This document shows positions 52,563-63,893 of a stretch of 64,000 bases of DNA, piece by piece. The translations under genes were made by a program, and so were the position numbers. Origin of the DNA: Flavobacterium sp. ACN6 (GTDB lineage: Bacteria > Bacteroidota > Bacteroidia > Flavobacteriales > Flavobacteriaceae); assembly GCF_002304005.1 (NCBI RefSeq), contig NZ_MRCQ01000010.1, forward strand, positions 1-64,000, given 5' to 3'. Within the stretch, counting starts at the first letter, position 1, and each line of letters begins with the position of its first letter. The notes under the pieces were generated by a model. That model was not told where the DNA came from and made no database searches. It saw only the letters and a program-made list of their open reading frames with translations.

Positions 52563-53105
52563 ATGAAGATCCTTCCAATCAATTCTACTTTACTGGTTAT
52601 CGATATTCAGGAAAGACTGCTTCCCAAAATTGACAGTGGCGAAGCTATTCTTAAAGATGTTATCTGGTCTGTAGATTTAGCTAATACAATCGGTATTCCA
52701 ATCCTTCTGACAGAACATTGTCCAGATAAAATTGGAACAACACCTGCTGTATTAAGGGAAAAATTTGAAGAAAACGATATTATTTCTAAGTCTTATTTTT
52801 CTGCTGTCCGCGAAGGAAATCTTCTTACTATTATAGAAAAAGAAAGAAAACAGATTATTGTAGTTGGAACTGAAGCTCACATTTGCGTACAACAAACGGT
52901 ACTAGACTTATTGGAACTCGACTATGAAGTTTTTATTCTAGAGTCAGCTGTTGGCACACGAAATCCAGATGACAAAATAAAGGCTGTTGAAAGAATGAGG
53001 CAAAACGGCGCAGAAATCATTACAAAAGATATGCTGGCATTTGAATGGCTAGAAAAAGCTGATAGAGAGATTTTTAAAATTGTTCTTAATAATTTTATTA
53101 AATAA
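52563..53105 (+). CDS. Isochorismatase-family hydrolase
   Basis: A 180-residue cysteine hydrolase. The catalytic triad is visible: Asp in LLVIDIQERLLP, the Lys in the KIGTTPAVLREKFEEND region, and Cys in VGTEAHICVQQTVLDLL. Proteins of this size are related to nicotinamidase, YcaC and other isochorismatase-like enzymes that hydrolyse amides or vinyl ethers. The substrate is not predictable. It has no signal peptide. Next to it are two alpha/beta hydrolases on the other strand, in a group of small hydrolases. Confidence 0.88.
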   Translation: MKILPINSTLLVIDIQERLLPKIDSGEAILKDVIWSVDLANTIGIPILLTEHCPDKIGTTPAVLREKFEENDIISKSYFSAVREGNLLTIIEKERKQIIVVGTEAHICVQQTVLDLLELDYEVFILESAVGTRNPDDKIKAVERMRQNGAEIITKDMLAFEWLEKADREIFKIVLNNFIK

Positions 53106-53139
53106 AACATTCGAACCAAAAATAATATCAAACAGTAAA

Positions 53140-53232
53140 ATGAAAAACACCTTAATTACTGGAAAATGCTATGTCCTAAAAGAAAATAAAAACTGGGAGG
53201 AATGCATTGATTTAGCGCTTAAAAAAATATAA
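53140..53232 (+). CDS. 30-residue ORF of doubtful status
   Basis: A short frame encoding MKNTLITGKCYVLKENKNWE plus ECIDLALKKI. Codon composition is ordinary for the genome. It lies 34 nt after the isochorismatase gene in the same direction and ends at a weak hairpin. It may be a real small protein or the leftover start of a larger one. No homology is recognised. Confidence 0.3.
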   Translation: MKNTLITGKCYVLKENKNWEECIDLALKKI

Positions 53233-53270
53233 CCGCAGTCCAAAATTTTCATTAATAGTCCTGCGGTTTA
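53231..53270. terminator. Weak hairpin between convergent genes
   Basis: AACCGCAG (53231-53238) pairs with CTGCGGTT (53262-53269) around a 23-nt loop with a few further pairs. It lies between convergent genes and, on the minus strand, is followed by TATATTTTTTT. Confidence 0.5.
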
Positions 53271-53302
53271 GTATTTATAAATCAATCCTCCATATTTTTT
53301 TA

Positions 53303-54121
53303 CTATTGAATGAATGCCAGAATATCTGCATTAACCGTATCTGCATCAGTCGTCGGGATTCCGTGACATAAACCAGGATAAGTAATCAATTTTCCATTTT
53401 TCACTAGCTTGGCAGCTCTTAATGCAGTAGGCACATGCGGCACAATTTGGTCATCTTCTCCATGAAGAATCAGAACCGGCACATCTACGCTTTTCAAATC
53501 TTCGGTAAAATCAGTTTCAGAAAATGCTTTTATACAGTCATAATGCGCCTTAATTCCTCCCATCATTCCCTGGCGCCACCAATTATCCTGAATTCCTTTT
53601 TTTACAACAGCCCCTTCCCTATTGTAGCCATAAAATGGGAACGTTATATCCTGATAAAACTGCTGTCTATTATTGGCCGTATTAAAGCGAATATCATCAA
53701 AAACCGCCAAAGGAACACCATCTGGATTATTTTCGTCTAAAATCATATAAGGCGTTACCGCACTTATAAGCACCACTTTGGCAACCCTCTCTTTTCCATA
53801 TTTTGCGGCGTATCGTATTGCTTCTCCCCCTCCTGTTGAATGACCAATATGAATGGCATCTTTTAAATCTAAAAATGCTGTCAATTCTGCTACATCAGCT
53901 GCATAAGTATCCATTTCATTCCCTTTATACGTCTGTGTTGATCTTCCGTGTCCTCGTCTGTCATAGGCCACAACTCTAAATCCTTTATCGAGAAAAAAAT
54001 GCATTTGTGTATCCCAGTCGTCTGCAGAAAGAGGCCATCCATGATGAAAGAAAATGGGCTGTCCTGTTCCCCAGTCTTTGTAATAAATCTCCGTTCCGTC
54101 TTTTAATGTAATAGTGCTCAT
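53303..54121 (-). CDS. Alpha/beta hydrolase (non-heme chloroperoxidase-like)
   Basis: A 272-residue alpha/beta hydrolase. The oxyanion HGWPLSADDWD, the nucleophile elbow GHSTGGGEA with the catalytic Ser, the acid Asp in LHGEDDQIVP and the C-terminal His in LCHGIPTTD are all present, in the order typical of cofactor-free haloperoxidases and related esterases. It has no signal peptide. A very similar protein starts at 63894 on the plus strand (both begin MST, then [18 protein letters not shown] and HHGWPLS), so the two are recent paralogues. Confidence 0.9.
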   Translation of the reverse strand: MSTITLKDGTEIYYKDWGTGQPIFFHHGWPLSADDWDTQMHFFLDKGFRVVAYDRRGHGRSTQTYKGNEMDTYAADVAELTAFLDLKDAIHIGHSTGGGEAIRYAAKYGKERVAKVVLISAVTPYMILDENNPDGVPLAVFDDIRFNTANNRQQFYQDITFPFYGYNREGAVVKKGIQDNWWRQGMMGGIKAHYDCIKAFSETDFTEDLKSVDVPVLILHGEDDQIVPHVPTALRAAKLVKNGKLITYPGLCHGIPTTDADTVNADILAFIQ

Positions 54122-54213
54122 TGTAGTTTTTTTTTAATGGTTATTAATAGATTAAAATCAAAAAATTGATACTAAAGCTTTCATTTTTAAATGGCTAAAA
54201 TCTTTTTTTAGCC

Positions 54214-54984
54214 TTATAAATTTTCATACCAGTCTAAAATATAATCGGCTACAATTTCCCATCCGTTTTCCCCACAGATGAAATGGCTTTTGCCTTGAAA
54301 AATCTTTAGATCAACACGGCTGCTACTATGTTTGTATTTATGCGCCAAGGTTTTGGTGAGTTCGGCAGGAAAAATAGCATCACTTCCACCGCCAATAAAT
54401 AAAATAGGTTCATGTGATTTTTTAAAATCGATATTCGAAAAAGAATTCAAAACAAGTTCTCGACTTACTTTAAAGCTTTCAGGCACTGCAATTGCAGCAA
54501 AGGCATTTGCTCTTTCATTCAACGGAAGTGTATTAAAAAAACATTTGTCATACCATTCGCGGCTTCCCATAAAATATTTTTTACCAGAAAAAAAGCCAAA
54601 TGCAGGAATTACTGATTTCAGTGTTTGAAGTGGAGGGAAAACGTTTTTTGGAGGCGCACCGTCAATGCTTACCGCTGCAGATGCTTTTCCTAATTCAAGC
54701 AGTTTCATTGCTGCCATTCCTGCCATTGAATGTCCAATAATTAATGGCTTTTCTGGAAGACTGTCGATTAGCTTTACAATATTGTTAACGACGTCTATAA
54801 ATCCAGTTTTTACAAGATCAGGATGCACTTTATTTCTTAAATCAGCAGGATTTCCTTCATGACCTGGATTAGCCGGAGTGTACACGGTATAACCTTTCTT
54901 TTCATAATGGTCTTTCCACTTTGCCCAGCTTAAGTCGTTTACAAAGTTTCCATGTATGAGTATTATGGATTTTGATTTTGTCAT
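54214..54984 (-). CDS. Alpha/beta hydrolase
   Basis: A 256-residue alpha/beta hydrolase with N-terminal SIILIHGNFVNDLSWAKW, nucleophile elbow IGHSMAGMAAM, a probable acid Asp in FIGGGSDAIFPAE and His in GKSHFICGE. It is not closely related to the adjacent gene at 53303. It may form part of a group of detoxification hydrolases with it. There are 92 nt between the two genes and no terminator, so co-transcription in the minus direction is possible. The substrate is unknown. Confidence 0.88.
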   Translation of the reverse strand: MTKSKSIILIHGNFVNDLSWAKWKDHYEKKGYTVYTPANPGHEGNPADLRNKVHPDLVKTGFIDVVNNIVKLIDSLPEKPLIIGHSMAGMAAMKLLELGKASAAVSIDGAPPKNVFPPLQTLKSVIPAFGFFSGKKYFMGSREWYDKCFFNTLPLNERANAFAAIAVPESFKVSRELVLNSFSNIDFKKSHEPILFIGGGSDAIFPAELTKTLAHKYKHSSSRVDLKIFQGKSHFICGENGWEIVADYILDWYENL

Positions 54985-55299
54985 AATAAAAATATTTAGT
55001 GAGTATTTAAAGGTTTTAAATAATTCATAAACGCATTTAACCTGTTAATTCTAAAAACATAATCGTATGAATCGGTTTCATATTTAAATTTTAGAATAAA
55101 TAAAGGAGCCGCTGCTAATTAATATACAGCATATTGAGGAAAGACAAGAACTATGCTAAAATAGTAAATTATTATATATCAAATAAATACAAAGAAAAAT
55201 ACTTTTATTGTTAGTGATATTTCGCAAATAAATAGTGTTCTAGTGATATATAAAAAAAGATTGATGTCTAGGAGAAGAAAAAGAAAAACACCCTGTAAC

Positions 55300-55349
55300 A
55301 AAAAAGAAAAACTTTGATTCTAAATGTAAATTCATTTAAAATCAAAGTT
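55300..55349 (-). terminator. Terminator of msrA
   Basis: A 17-bp stem with one mismatch (AACTTTGATTCTAAATG at 55310-55326, pairing with 55333-55349) is followed on the minus strand by TTTCTTTTTTG. It is 30 nt past the msrA stop. The rest of the 394-nt stretch 54985-55378 holds no gene that I can recognise. Confidence 0.8.
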
Positions 55350-55378
55350 CTATACTTATAAAATTGAAGTTTGAAATA

Positions 55379-55870
55379 TTATAAAAAACTATCAAACCTT
55401 TCAAAATGGCAGGTATATCCATTTGGATTTTTGATCAGATAATCTTGGTGGCTTTCTTCGGCTGGCCAGAATTTAGTAAAAGGTTCAAGTGTAGTAACCA
55501 CTTTGCCATGCCATTTTTCAGACTCATCTACAATTTTAATCACTTCAGCAGCAATTTGCTTTTCTTCATCATTTTGTATAAATAGAGCCGATCTGTAGCT
55601 TGATCCAATATCATTACCTTGTCGGTCTTTAGTTGTTGGATCGTGCATTCTAAAAAAGTAATCCAGTAGTTCTTTATAAGATGTTTCATTTGCATCATAC
55701 GTAATTTCCATGCCTTCTGCATGTCCCGGATGATTCTGATAAGTTGGGTTGTCATTTATTCCGCCAATATATCCCACTTCCGTATCTTTTACACCAGGGC
55801 GCACACGAAACAAATCTTCCATACCCCAAAAACAGCCTCCGGCTATATATGCCTTTTTTAAGTTTTCCAT
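55379..55870 (-). CDS. msrA: Peptide-methionine (S)-S-oxide reductase
   Basis: A 163-residue MsrA that reduces methionine-S-sulfoxide in proteins, using thioredoxin. The catalytic Cys is in [12 protein letters not shown], with the conserved [20 protein letters not shown] and [18 protein letters not shown] stretches. It lacks a signal peptide, so it works in the cytosol. The MsrB partner is not adjacent. A -7-like element lies upstream and a good terminator downstream, so it is monocistronic. It fits the oxidative-stress theme of this end of the window, together with katG. Confidence 0.95.
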   Translation of the reverse strand: MENLKKAYIAGGCFWGMEDLFRVRPGVKDTEVGYIGGINDNPTYQNHPGHAEGMEITYDANETSYKELLDYFFRMHDPTTKDRQGNDIGSSYRSALFIQNDEEKQIAAEVIKIVDESEKWHGKVVTTLEPFTKFWPAEESHQDYLIKNPNGYTCHFERFDSFL

Positions 55871-55897
55871 AATTTTTTAATTTTTAATATTTCACTG

Positions 55898-55905
55898 CAA
55901 AAATA
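55898..55905 (-). promoter_or_regulatory. Possible -7 element of msrA
   Basis: The minus strand reads TATTTTTG, matching TAnnTTTG, 28 nt before the msrA ATG. There is no TTG at the -33 distance. The remaining part of the 423-nt gap up to acnA is A/T-rich and must also hold the acnA promoter, which I cannot place. Confidence 0.4.
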
Positions 55906-56293
55906 GTACCCTCGATATTTGTAATTATTTTAAATAAACGTTTCGTAACCAGCATTATATGCATCCATTACATATTTTATGTAACTTTACTTTTAGTCAG
56001 CATAAAGCAGTAACATTTCTATCCAAAATAAATTACACTAGCAAAATTAAAAAACAAACTACAATTCTGTTTTCTAAAATTTCAACAAATTTCATCATAA
56101 TATAACGATATTTCGAAAGTATTTGAAATCAGCAAAACATTCAAAACACTGAATATCATTAACTTACATATGAGGCAGGTTTTTTGTAAATGAAGATTTA
56201 AATTACTGTTTTTAAAGTTACGAAAAAACTTTTACAGCAGTATTTCATGAATATCTAATTGTAACACAACATTTCAATTAAATACTTTTAAAT

Positions 56294-59065
56294 ATGCAAA
56301 ACGACATTTACCAAATTAAACGGTTATTAACCACAAAAAACAGAACCTTTTCCTACTACAGTCTGACCGAAATGGAAAATCAGGGCTTTAATATTAAAAA
56401 AATGCCTTTTTCAATTCGTATTCTGTTAGAAAATGTACTTCGTAATTATGATGATTTCGCTATTACAAAAGAAAATATTGAAACGCTGTTAAACTGGAAA
56501 CCTGAAGCTTCGGATAAAGATATTCCTTTTAAACCAGCTCGTGTGTTAATGCAGGATTTTACGGGAGTTCCAGCTGTTGTCGATATTGCATCGCTTCGAG
56601 CTGAAGCTGCTAAAAAAGGAAAAAATCCAGATATGATCAACCCGTTAATTCCCGTTGATTTAGTCATCGACCATTCTGTACAGGTTGATTATTTTGGAAC
56701 GGAATATTCCTATCTGCGAAATATGGAAGAAGAATACAAACGGAATACAGAGCGATACGAATTTTTAAAATGGGCACAGCAGTCTTTTAGTAACTTTAGC
56801 GTAGTTCCACCGGGAATGGGAATCTGCCATCAGGTTAATTTAGAGTATTTGTCAAAAGGTGTAATTGAAAGAAATGGAGAAATTTTTCCTGATACTTTAG
56901 TGGGGACAGATAGTCATACCCCAATGGTTAATGGAATTGGTGTTATCGCTTGGGGTGTGGGCGGTATTGAGGCAGAAGCTGCGATTTTGGGACAGCCTAT
57001 TTATTTTATTATGCCCGAAGTTATTGGACTTAAATTATCTGGAGAAATTCCGCTTGGATCAACTGCCACAGATATGGTGCTTACTATTGCCGAACTGCTT
57101 AGAAAATATGGCGTTGTTGGTAAATTTGTCGAAGTATTTGGTCCAGGATTAGATAGTTTAAGCGTGCCAGACCGCGCCACAATTGGAAACATGTCACCAG
57201 AATTTGGCTGTACAGTTACCTACTTCCCTATAGATGAAAAAACACTAGAATATATGCGCCTGAGCAACCGTTCTGAAGAACAGATTGATTTGGTTGAACA
57301 ATACTGCAAAGCTAATTTACTATGGCGTACAGGCGACGAAAACATTACATATACAGATATTCTTGAACTTGATCTTTCTACAATTGAGCCAACTATTGCC
57401 GGACCAAAAAGACCTCAGGATAAAATTCTGCTTAAAAATTTACAACCCAAACTTATTGACTTACTTGATAAAACGTTTGGAAGAAAAAATCTGGCACCTA
57501 AACAAGATGCGCGCTGGTCTAGCGAAGGTGGTTCACAGCCCATACAAGGTGAAGCTGTAGTTCCTGACAACGCAAAAATTGAAGAAAAAATAGAAAATGG
57601 CATTAAAACCGTTGCAGTTACATTAGGAAATGAACAGTTTATGCTTTCTGATGGTGCGGTGGCTATAGCGGCAATTACTTCTTGTACCAACACTTCCAAT
57701 CCGTTTGTGATGATTGGAGCTGGGCTTGTTGCAAAAAAAGCCAGAGAACGCGGACTTAATGTAAAACCGTGGGTTAAAACTTCTCTCGCACCAGGTTCTA
57801 AAGTAGTTACCGATTATCTAGAAAAAGCAGATTTACTTGGAGATCTGGAGTCTTTAAAATTTCATGTTGTTGGTTACGGCTGCACCTCATGTATAGGAAA
57901 TTCTGGGCCTCTTCCTGTTCATATTGCGAAAGCTGTGGAAGAACATGATCTTGTTTTGGCATCTGTTTTATCTGGAAACAGAAATTTTGAAGCCAGAATT
58001 CATCCGCAGATTAAAATGAATTTCCTGATGTCGCCTATGCTCGTTGTTGTTTTTGCACTTGCCGGACGTGTTGATATAGATTTACTTAACGAACCTGTGA
58101 GTTATGACTCAAACCAGCTTCCTGTTTATTTAAAAGATATCTGGCCTTCAAACGATGAAATCAATGAAGTTTTAAATAATGTTTTATCTCCTAAACAGTT
58201 TTCTAAAAGTTACGAAACTATTTTTGATGGAAATGAAACATGGCAGCAATTAAAAATACCAGAAGAAAAAATATATGCTTGGGATAATGATTCTACTTAT
58301 ATTAAAGAAGCACCATTTTTTAAAGATCTGCCTGAGCACCCAAAACCATTAAAGGATATTCAAAATGCCCGAACTTTATTAATGCTTGGCGACAGTATTA
58401 CGACAGACCATATTTCTCCTGCCGGATCATTTAACGAGAATTCAGCAGCTGGAAAATATTTAATAAGCCGTGGTGTAGAAAAACCCGATTTTAATTCTTA
58501 CGGATCACGACGCGGACATGATGAAGTGATGATCAGAGGTACTTTTGCCAATGTCCGTATAAAAAATGCTTTAGCAGATAAGGAAGGTGGTTATACAAAA
58601 TATCTTCCAACGGGAGAAGAAATGAGTGTTTATGATGCTTCTGTACAATATAAAGCTTCTGAAACACCTTTGATTATTCTTGCCGGAAAAGAATACGGAA
58701 GCGGTTCTTCCAGAGACTGGGCAGCAAAAGGAACTTTTTTATTGGGCGTAAAAGCTGTTCTTGCAGAAAGTTATGAACGAATTCATAGAAGCAATTTAGT
58801 GGGTATGGGCGTACTGCCTCTGCAATATAAAGATGGAGAAAATGCTCTAAGTCTTGGCTTAAATGGCAGAGAATCCTTTACCATTTCTGGAATAGCGCAA
58901 GACATTAAACCATTAAAAGAACTGCAGATAACGGCAGTAAAAGAAAATGGTGAGCAATTAAATTTTACGGTTATAGCCAGACTGGATTCAAAAATAGAAA
59001 TTGAATATTATAGAAATGACGGAATACTACAATATGTTTTAAGACAGTTTTTACAAAAGGATTAA
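56294..59065 (+). CDS. acnA: Aconitate hydratase A
   Basis: A 923-residue aconitase of the AcnA/IRP1 type, which interconverts citrate and isocitrate via cis-aconitate in the TCA cycle. The 4Fe-4S ligands are visible: Cys in AITSCTNTSNP and the pair in VGYGCTSCIGNSGPLP. Other signatures are LVGTDSHTPMVNGIGV, GDSITTDHISPAGS and YGSGSSRDWAAKG, in normal order. AcnA forms are stable and often induced under oxidative or iron stress. Its position near katG, msrA and, further left, ric fits that. The frame ends overlapping the kinase remnant by 4 nt. Confidence 0.95.
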   Translation: MQNDIYQIKRLLTTKNRTFSYYSLTEMENQGFNIKKMPFSIRILLENVLRNYDDFAITKENIETLLNWKPEASDKDIPFKPARVLMQDFTGVPAVVDIASLRAEAAKKGKNPDMINPLIPVDLVIDHSVQVDYFGTEYSYLRNMEEEYKRNTERYEFLKWAQQSFSNFSVVPPGMGICHQVNLEYLSKGVIERNGEIFPDTLVGTDSHTPMVNGIGVIAWGVGGIEAEAAILGQPIYFIMPEVIGLKLSGEIPLGSTATDMVLTIAELLRKYGVVGKFVEVFGPGLDSLSVPDRATIGNMSPEFGCTVTYFPIDEKTLEYMRLSNRSEEQIDLVEQYCKANLLWRTGDENITYTDILELDLSTIEPTIAGPKRPQDKILLKNLQPKLIDLLDKTFGRKNLAPKQDARWSSEGGSQPIQGEAVVPDNAKIEEKIENGIKTVAVTLGNEQFMLSDGAVAIAAITSCTNTSNPFVMIGAGLVAKKARERGLNVKPWVKTSLAPGSKVVTDYLEKADLLGDLESLKFHVVGYGCTSCIGNSGPLPVHIAKAVEEHDLVLASVLSGNRNFEARIHPQIKMNFLMSPMLVVVFALAGRVDIDLLNEPVSYDSNQLPVYLKDIWPSNDEINEVLNNVLSPKQFSKSYETIFDGNETWQQLKIPEEKIYAWDNDSTYIKEAPFFKDLPEHPKPLKDIQNARTLLMLGDSITTDHISPAGSFNENSAAGKYLISRGVEKPDFNSYGSRRGHDEVMIRGTFANVRIKNALADKEGGYTKYLPTGEEMSVYDASVQYKASETPLIILAGKEYGSGSSRDWAAKGTFLLGVKAVLAESYERIHRSNLVGMGVLPLQYKDGENALSLGLNGRESFTISGIAQDIKPLKELQITAVKENGEQLNFTVIARLDSKIEIEYYRNDGILQYVLRQFLQKD

Positions 59066-59271
59066 TAAACTTCTACTTCTTGTAATGGAATATAAACATG
59101 AAAGGTAGATCCTTTTCCAAGTTCTGATGCTGCAAGCAGGAATTCTTGATGGTTGGCTACAATTTTACGGCATAATGCTAGTCCAATTTCCGAACCTTCA
59201 TAGGATTCTTGTCCGTGCAGTCTTTTGAAAATCTCAAAAATCTGATCGGAATGCTGTGTGTCAACTCCCAT
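59062..59271 (-). pseudogene. C-terminal remnant of a sensor histidine kinase
   Basis: Sixty-nine residues matching only the end of a HATPase_c domain: DQIFEIFKRLHGQESYEGSE, IGLALCRKIVANH and GKGSTFHVYIPL. It is similar to the end of the kinase encoded at 34104-35750 (MFQRLHERDQYGGNGIGLALCRR). The G2 box has decayed (GSEIG instead of GSGIG), the residues before it read RMGVD where DNGIGFD is expected, and NHHG is NHQE. Everything upstream is missing. It is a degenerated fragment between acnA and the serine hydrolase gene. Confidence 0.8.
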
Positions 59272-59333
59272 TCTATAGTGATATGGGGTTTAACGCCTAT
59301 GGCGGTAAACTTTATGAATTTATGGTTCTAAAA

Positions 59334-60383
59334 TTATTTTATTTCAGGCAGTTTGAACTCTTTGTTGTAAATAATACTTACTATATCTTCTATAAAGATA
59401 TTGGCAGGAATTCTTTCTCCATTTGTTGCATACGAAATAGATAATTTATCTTTTGGATTGTATATAAGTCTGGAATGAGAGCCAAGCACATCGCCGCTAT
59501 GCCCAAAAAAGAAATTTTCTCCATATGGAAATAATGCCAATCCTCTTCCCCAGTCCTCCTTGCCTATAGTAGGTTTCATTAGTTCTAAAGTTTCTTTTTT
59601 TACAATCTTGTATTGGAACAAACTGGTAATAATAATATTCATATCCCTGGTTGTACTTGCTATATCACCAACGCCTATTACATTTGAATATTCAATTTCT
59701 TTAATCTCACTCCAGTTTTGTACGAATTTATAAGACTCAAATGTGTTGGCTGGATTTGATTTTATAGAAGCAAAATTCTTGAGATTAAGGGGTTTCACTA
59801 TTTCTTGTTCGACTATTTTATAATACTCTTTTTTATATTTTTTTTCAATAATCATTCGCAGCAATATATAAGCTGAGTTCGAATAAGCAACCTTTTCATT
59901 GGGTTCAAAACTTACGCCTTGTTTTTTTATTTCGTCAAAAATTTCTTTTTCCGTTACTTTTTCGTTTACCCAAATGGCACCGTTTTTAATGGCAAAATTC
60001 CCTAATCCGCTTGTATGCTCTAATAAATTTTTAATGGTTATTTTTTCTGAATTTGCTATTTCAGGATAAAATTCAGATAGTTTGGCATCTAGTTTTAAGC
60101 TTCCTTTTTCAATTAATTTGAAAGCTAAAATTGCCGTAATCATTTTAGTGACAGATGCAATCTGATATTTAGTATCTTTATTATAACTTACATTGGTCAA
60201 TTTTTCTTGCCCAAAACTTCTATTATAAACTTCTTTTCCATCTTTATAAATTGATAAGCTGCCAATTCCTCCATTATTATTTTCGATGTAATTTATGTAG
60301 TTGTCTATTTTTTCTTTATTGATTTCTTGCGAAACCAAATTGCTTAAACTAAGTAATAAAAAAGTGATTAGTTTCAATTTCAT
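59334..60383 (-). CDS. Serine hydrolase, beta-lactamase class C family
   Basis: A 349-residue exported protein starting at ATG 60383. A TTG extension to 60422 would put 13 polar residues before the signal peptide (MKLKLITFLLLSLSNLVSQ), so I rejected it. The catalytic motifs are SVTK (in IASVTKMITAIL), YSN (in VAYSNSAYILL) and HSG (in FFGHSGDVLGS). This family includes class C beta-lactamases, D-aminopeptidases and esterases. Resistance activity cannot be inferred. It lies next to debris of similar genes at 60465-60740. Confidence 0.9.
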   Translation of the reverse strand: MKLKLITFLLLSLSNLVSQEINKEKIDNYINYIENNNGGIGSLSIYKDGKEVYNRSFGQEKLTNVSYNKDTKYQIASVTKMITAILAFKLIEKGSLKLDAKLSEFYPEIANSEKITIKNLLEHTSGLGNFAIKNGAIWVNEKVTEKEIFDEIKKQGVSFEPNEKVAYSNSAYILLRMIIEKKYKKEYYKIVEQEIVKPLNLKNFASIKSNPANTFESYKFVQNWSEIKEIEYSNVIGVGDIASTTRDMNIIITSLFQYKIVKKETLELMKPTIGKEDWGRGLALFPYGENFFFGHSGDVLGSHSRLIYNPKDKLSISYATNGERIPANIFIEDIVSIIYNKEFKLPEIK

Positions 60384-60464
60384 TTTTGATGGTTTTTCTA
60401 AATGGTTTTTAGTGTCAGACAAAACAGTTTTTGGATAGCTGTTATGCTTCTATTTTGTTTTCAG

Positions 60465-60740
60465 TTATTTCTTAGGAAGGCTGAATTTCTGGTCTTTTAG
60501 TATTGCTGTAATTGCATCTGATATTTCAAAAAATTTTCCGTTATAATTATTGTCTAATAAAATTATTGTAAATTTTTCTTCCCTATCAGAAACTAAAATC
60601 GCTTTGGTTTATTTCTTTACTAAATCATTAATTTTCAAAAGCATTTCTTTTGCGTTTTGATTTGCAGGTTCTAATTCCAATACTTTTTCAAAGGAAAGGA
60701 AGTGATAAAGATCTAATTGAAAAAGCTGAAAAACTAGGAT
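60465..60740 (-). pseudogene. Gene debris: tails of serine hydrolase and TPR-type proteins
   Basis: On the minus strand, 60465-60608 encodes a 47-residue C-terminal tail (SDREEKFTIILLDNNYNGKF, then FEISDAITAIL and KFSLPKK) like the end of a serine hydrolase domain. In the same frame upstream, before a TAA at 60609-60611, is another C-terminal tail (FEKVLELEPANQNAKEMLLK) like the end of a TPR protein. On the plus strand a third tail, GSDKDLIEKAEKLGLL, ends near 60750. None has a start codon or full domain. The stretch looks like a deletion or recombination scar. Confidence 0.55.
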
Positions 60741-60823
60741 TATTATAATTTCTATAATTTACTAAAGAAAGATTTTTAATTATCTTCAATTTCTAAAGCT
60801 ATAATTACAAAAAAATTTACATC

Positions 60824-60861
60824 AAAAAACAAAAAAGACGCCGTATAAAAATCGGCGTCTT
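60824..60861 (-). terminator. Terminator of katG, beyond the heptamer array
   Basis: AAGACGCCG (60835-60843) pairs perfectly with CGGCGTCTT (60853-60861) around a 9-nt loop. On the minus strand it is followed by TTTTTGTTTTTTG. It lies about 240 nt beyond the katG stop, after the heptamer array. Confidence 0.8.
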
Positions 60862-60888
60862 ATAAGTTACTTCGCTAATAATAGGAAT

Positions 60889-61098
60889 TAAGTATTAAGT
60901 ACTAAGAACTAAAGATTAAGAACTAAAGACTAAGAACTAAAGATTAAGAACTAAAGATTAAGAACTAAAGATTAAGAACTAAAGACTAAGAACTAAGAAC
61001 TAATTACTGAGGACTAAGCACTAAGAACTAATTACTAAGAACTAATTACTAAGGACTAAGGACTAAGAACTAAAGACTAAGCACTAATTACTAAGAAC
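60889..61098. repeat. Thirty-unit heptamer array between katG and its terminator
   Basis: Exactly 210 nt divide into 30 consecutive 7-bp units without a single slip of register. Twenty-nine begin TAA. The commonest words are TAAGAAC, TAAAGAT, TAAAGAC, TAATTAC and TAAGGAC. Units 3-14 alternate TAAGAAC with TAAAGAY, giving a 14-bp higher-order repeat. Because 7 is not a multiple of 3, the plus strand has stops in all three frames. In the katG transcript the array would form the 3' untranslated region, reading GUUCUUA repeats. Confidence 0.9.
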
Positions 61099-61103
61099 TA
61101 CAA

Positions 61104-63893
<2,790 letters not shown>

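Noticed and set aside
59334..60383. Serine hydrolase considered as an antibiotic-resistance beta-lactamase
   Set aside because: SVTK, YSN and HSG motifs are shared by many peptidases and esterases of the family. Nothing specific to resistance enzymes is visible.
60889..61098. Heptamer array considered as a CRISPR or centromere-like array
   Set aside because: Units are 7 bp with no spacers and no cas genes are near. It is far too short in period for CRISPR, and there are no ParA/ParB genes.
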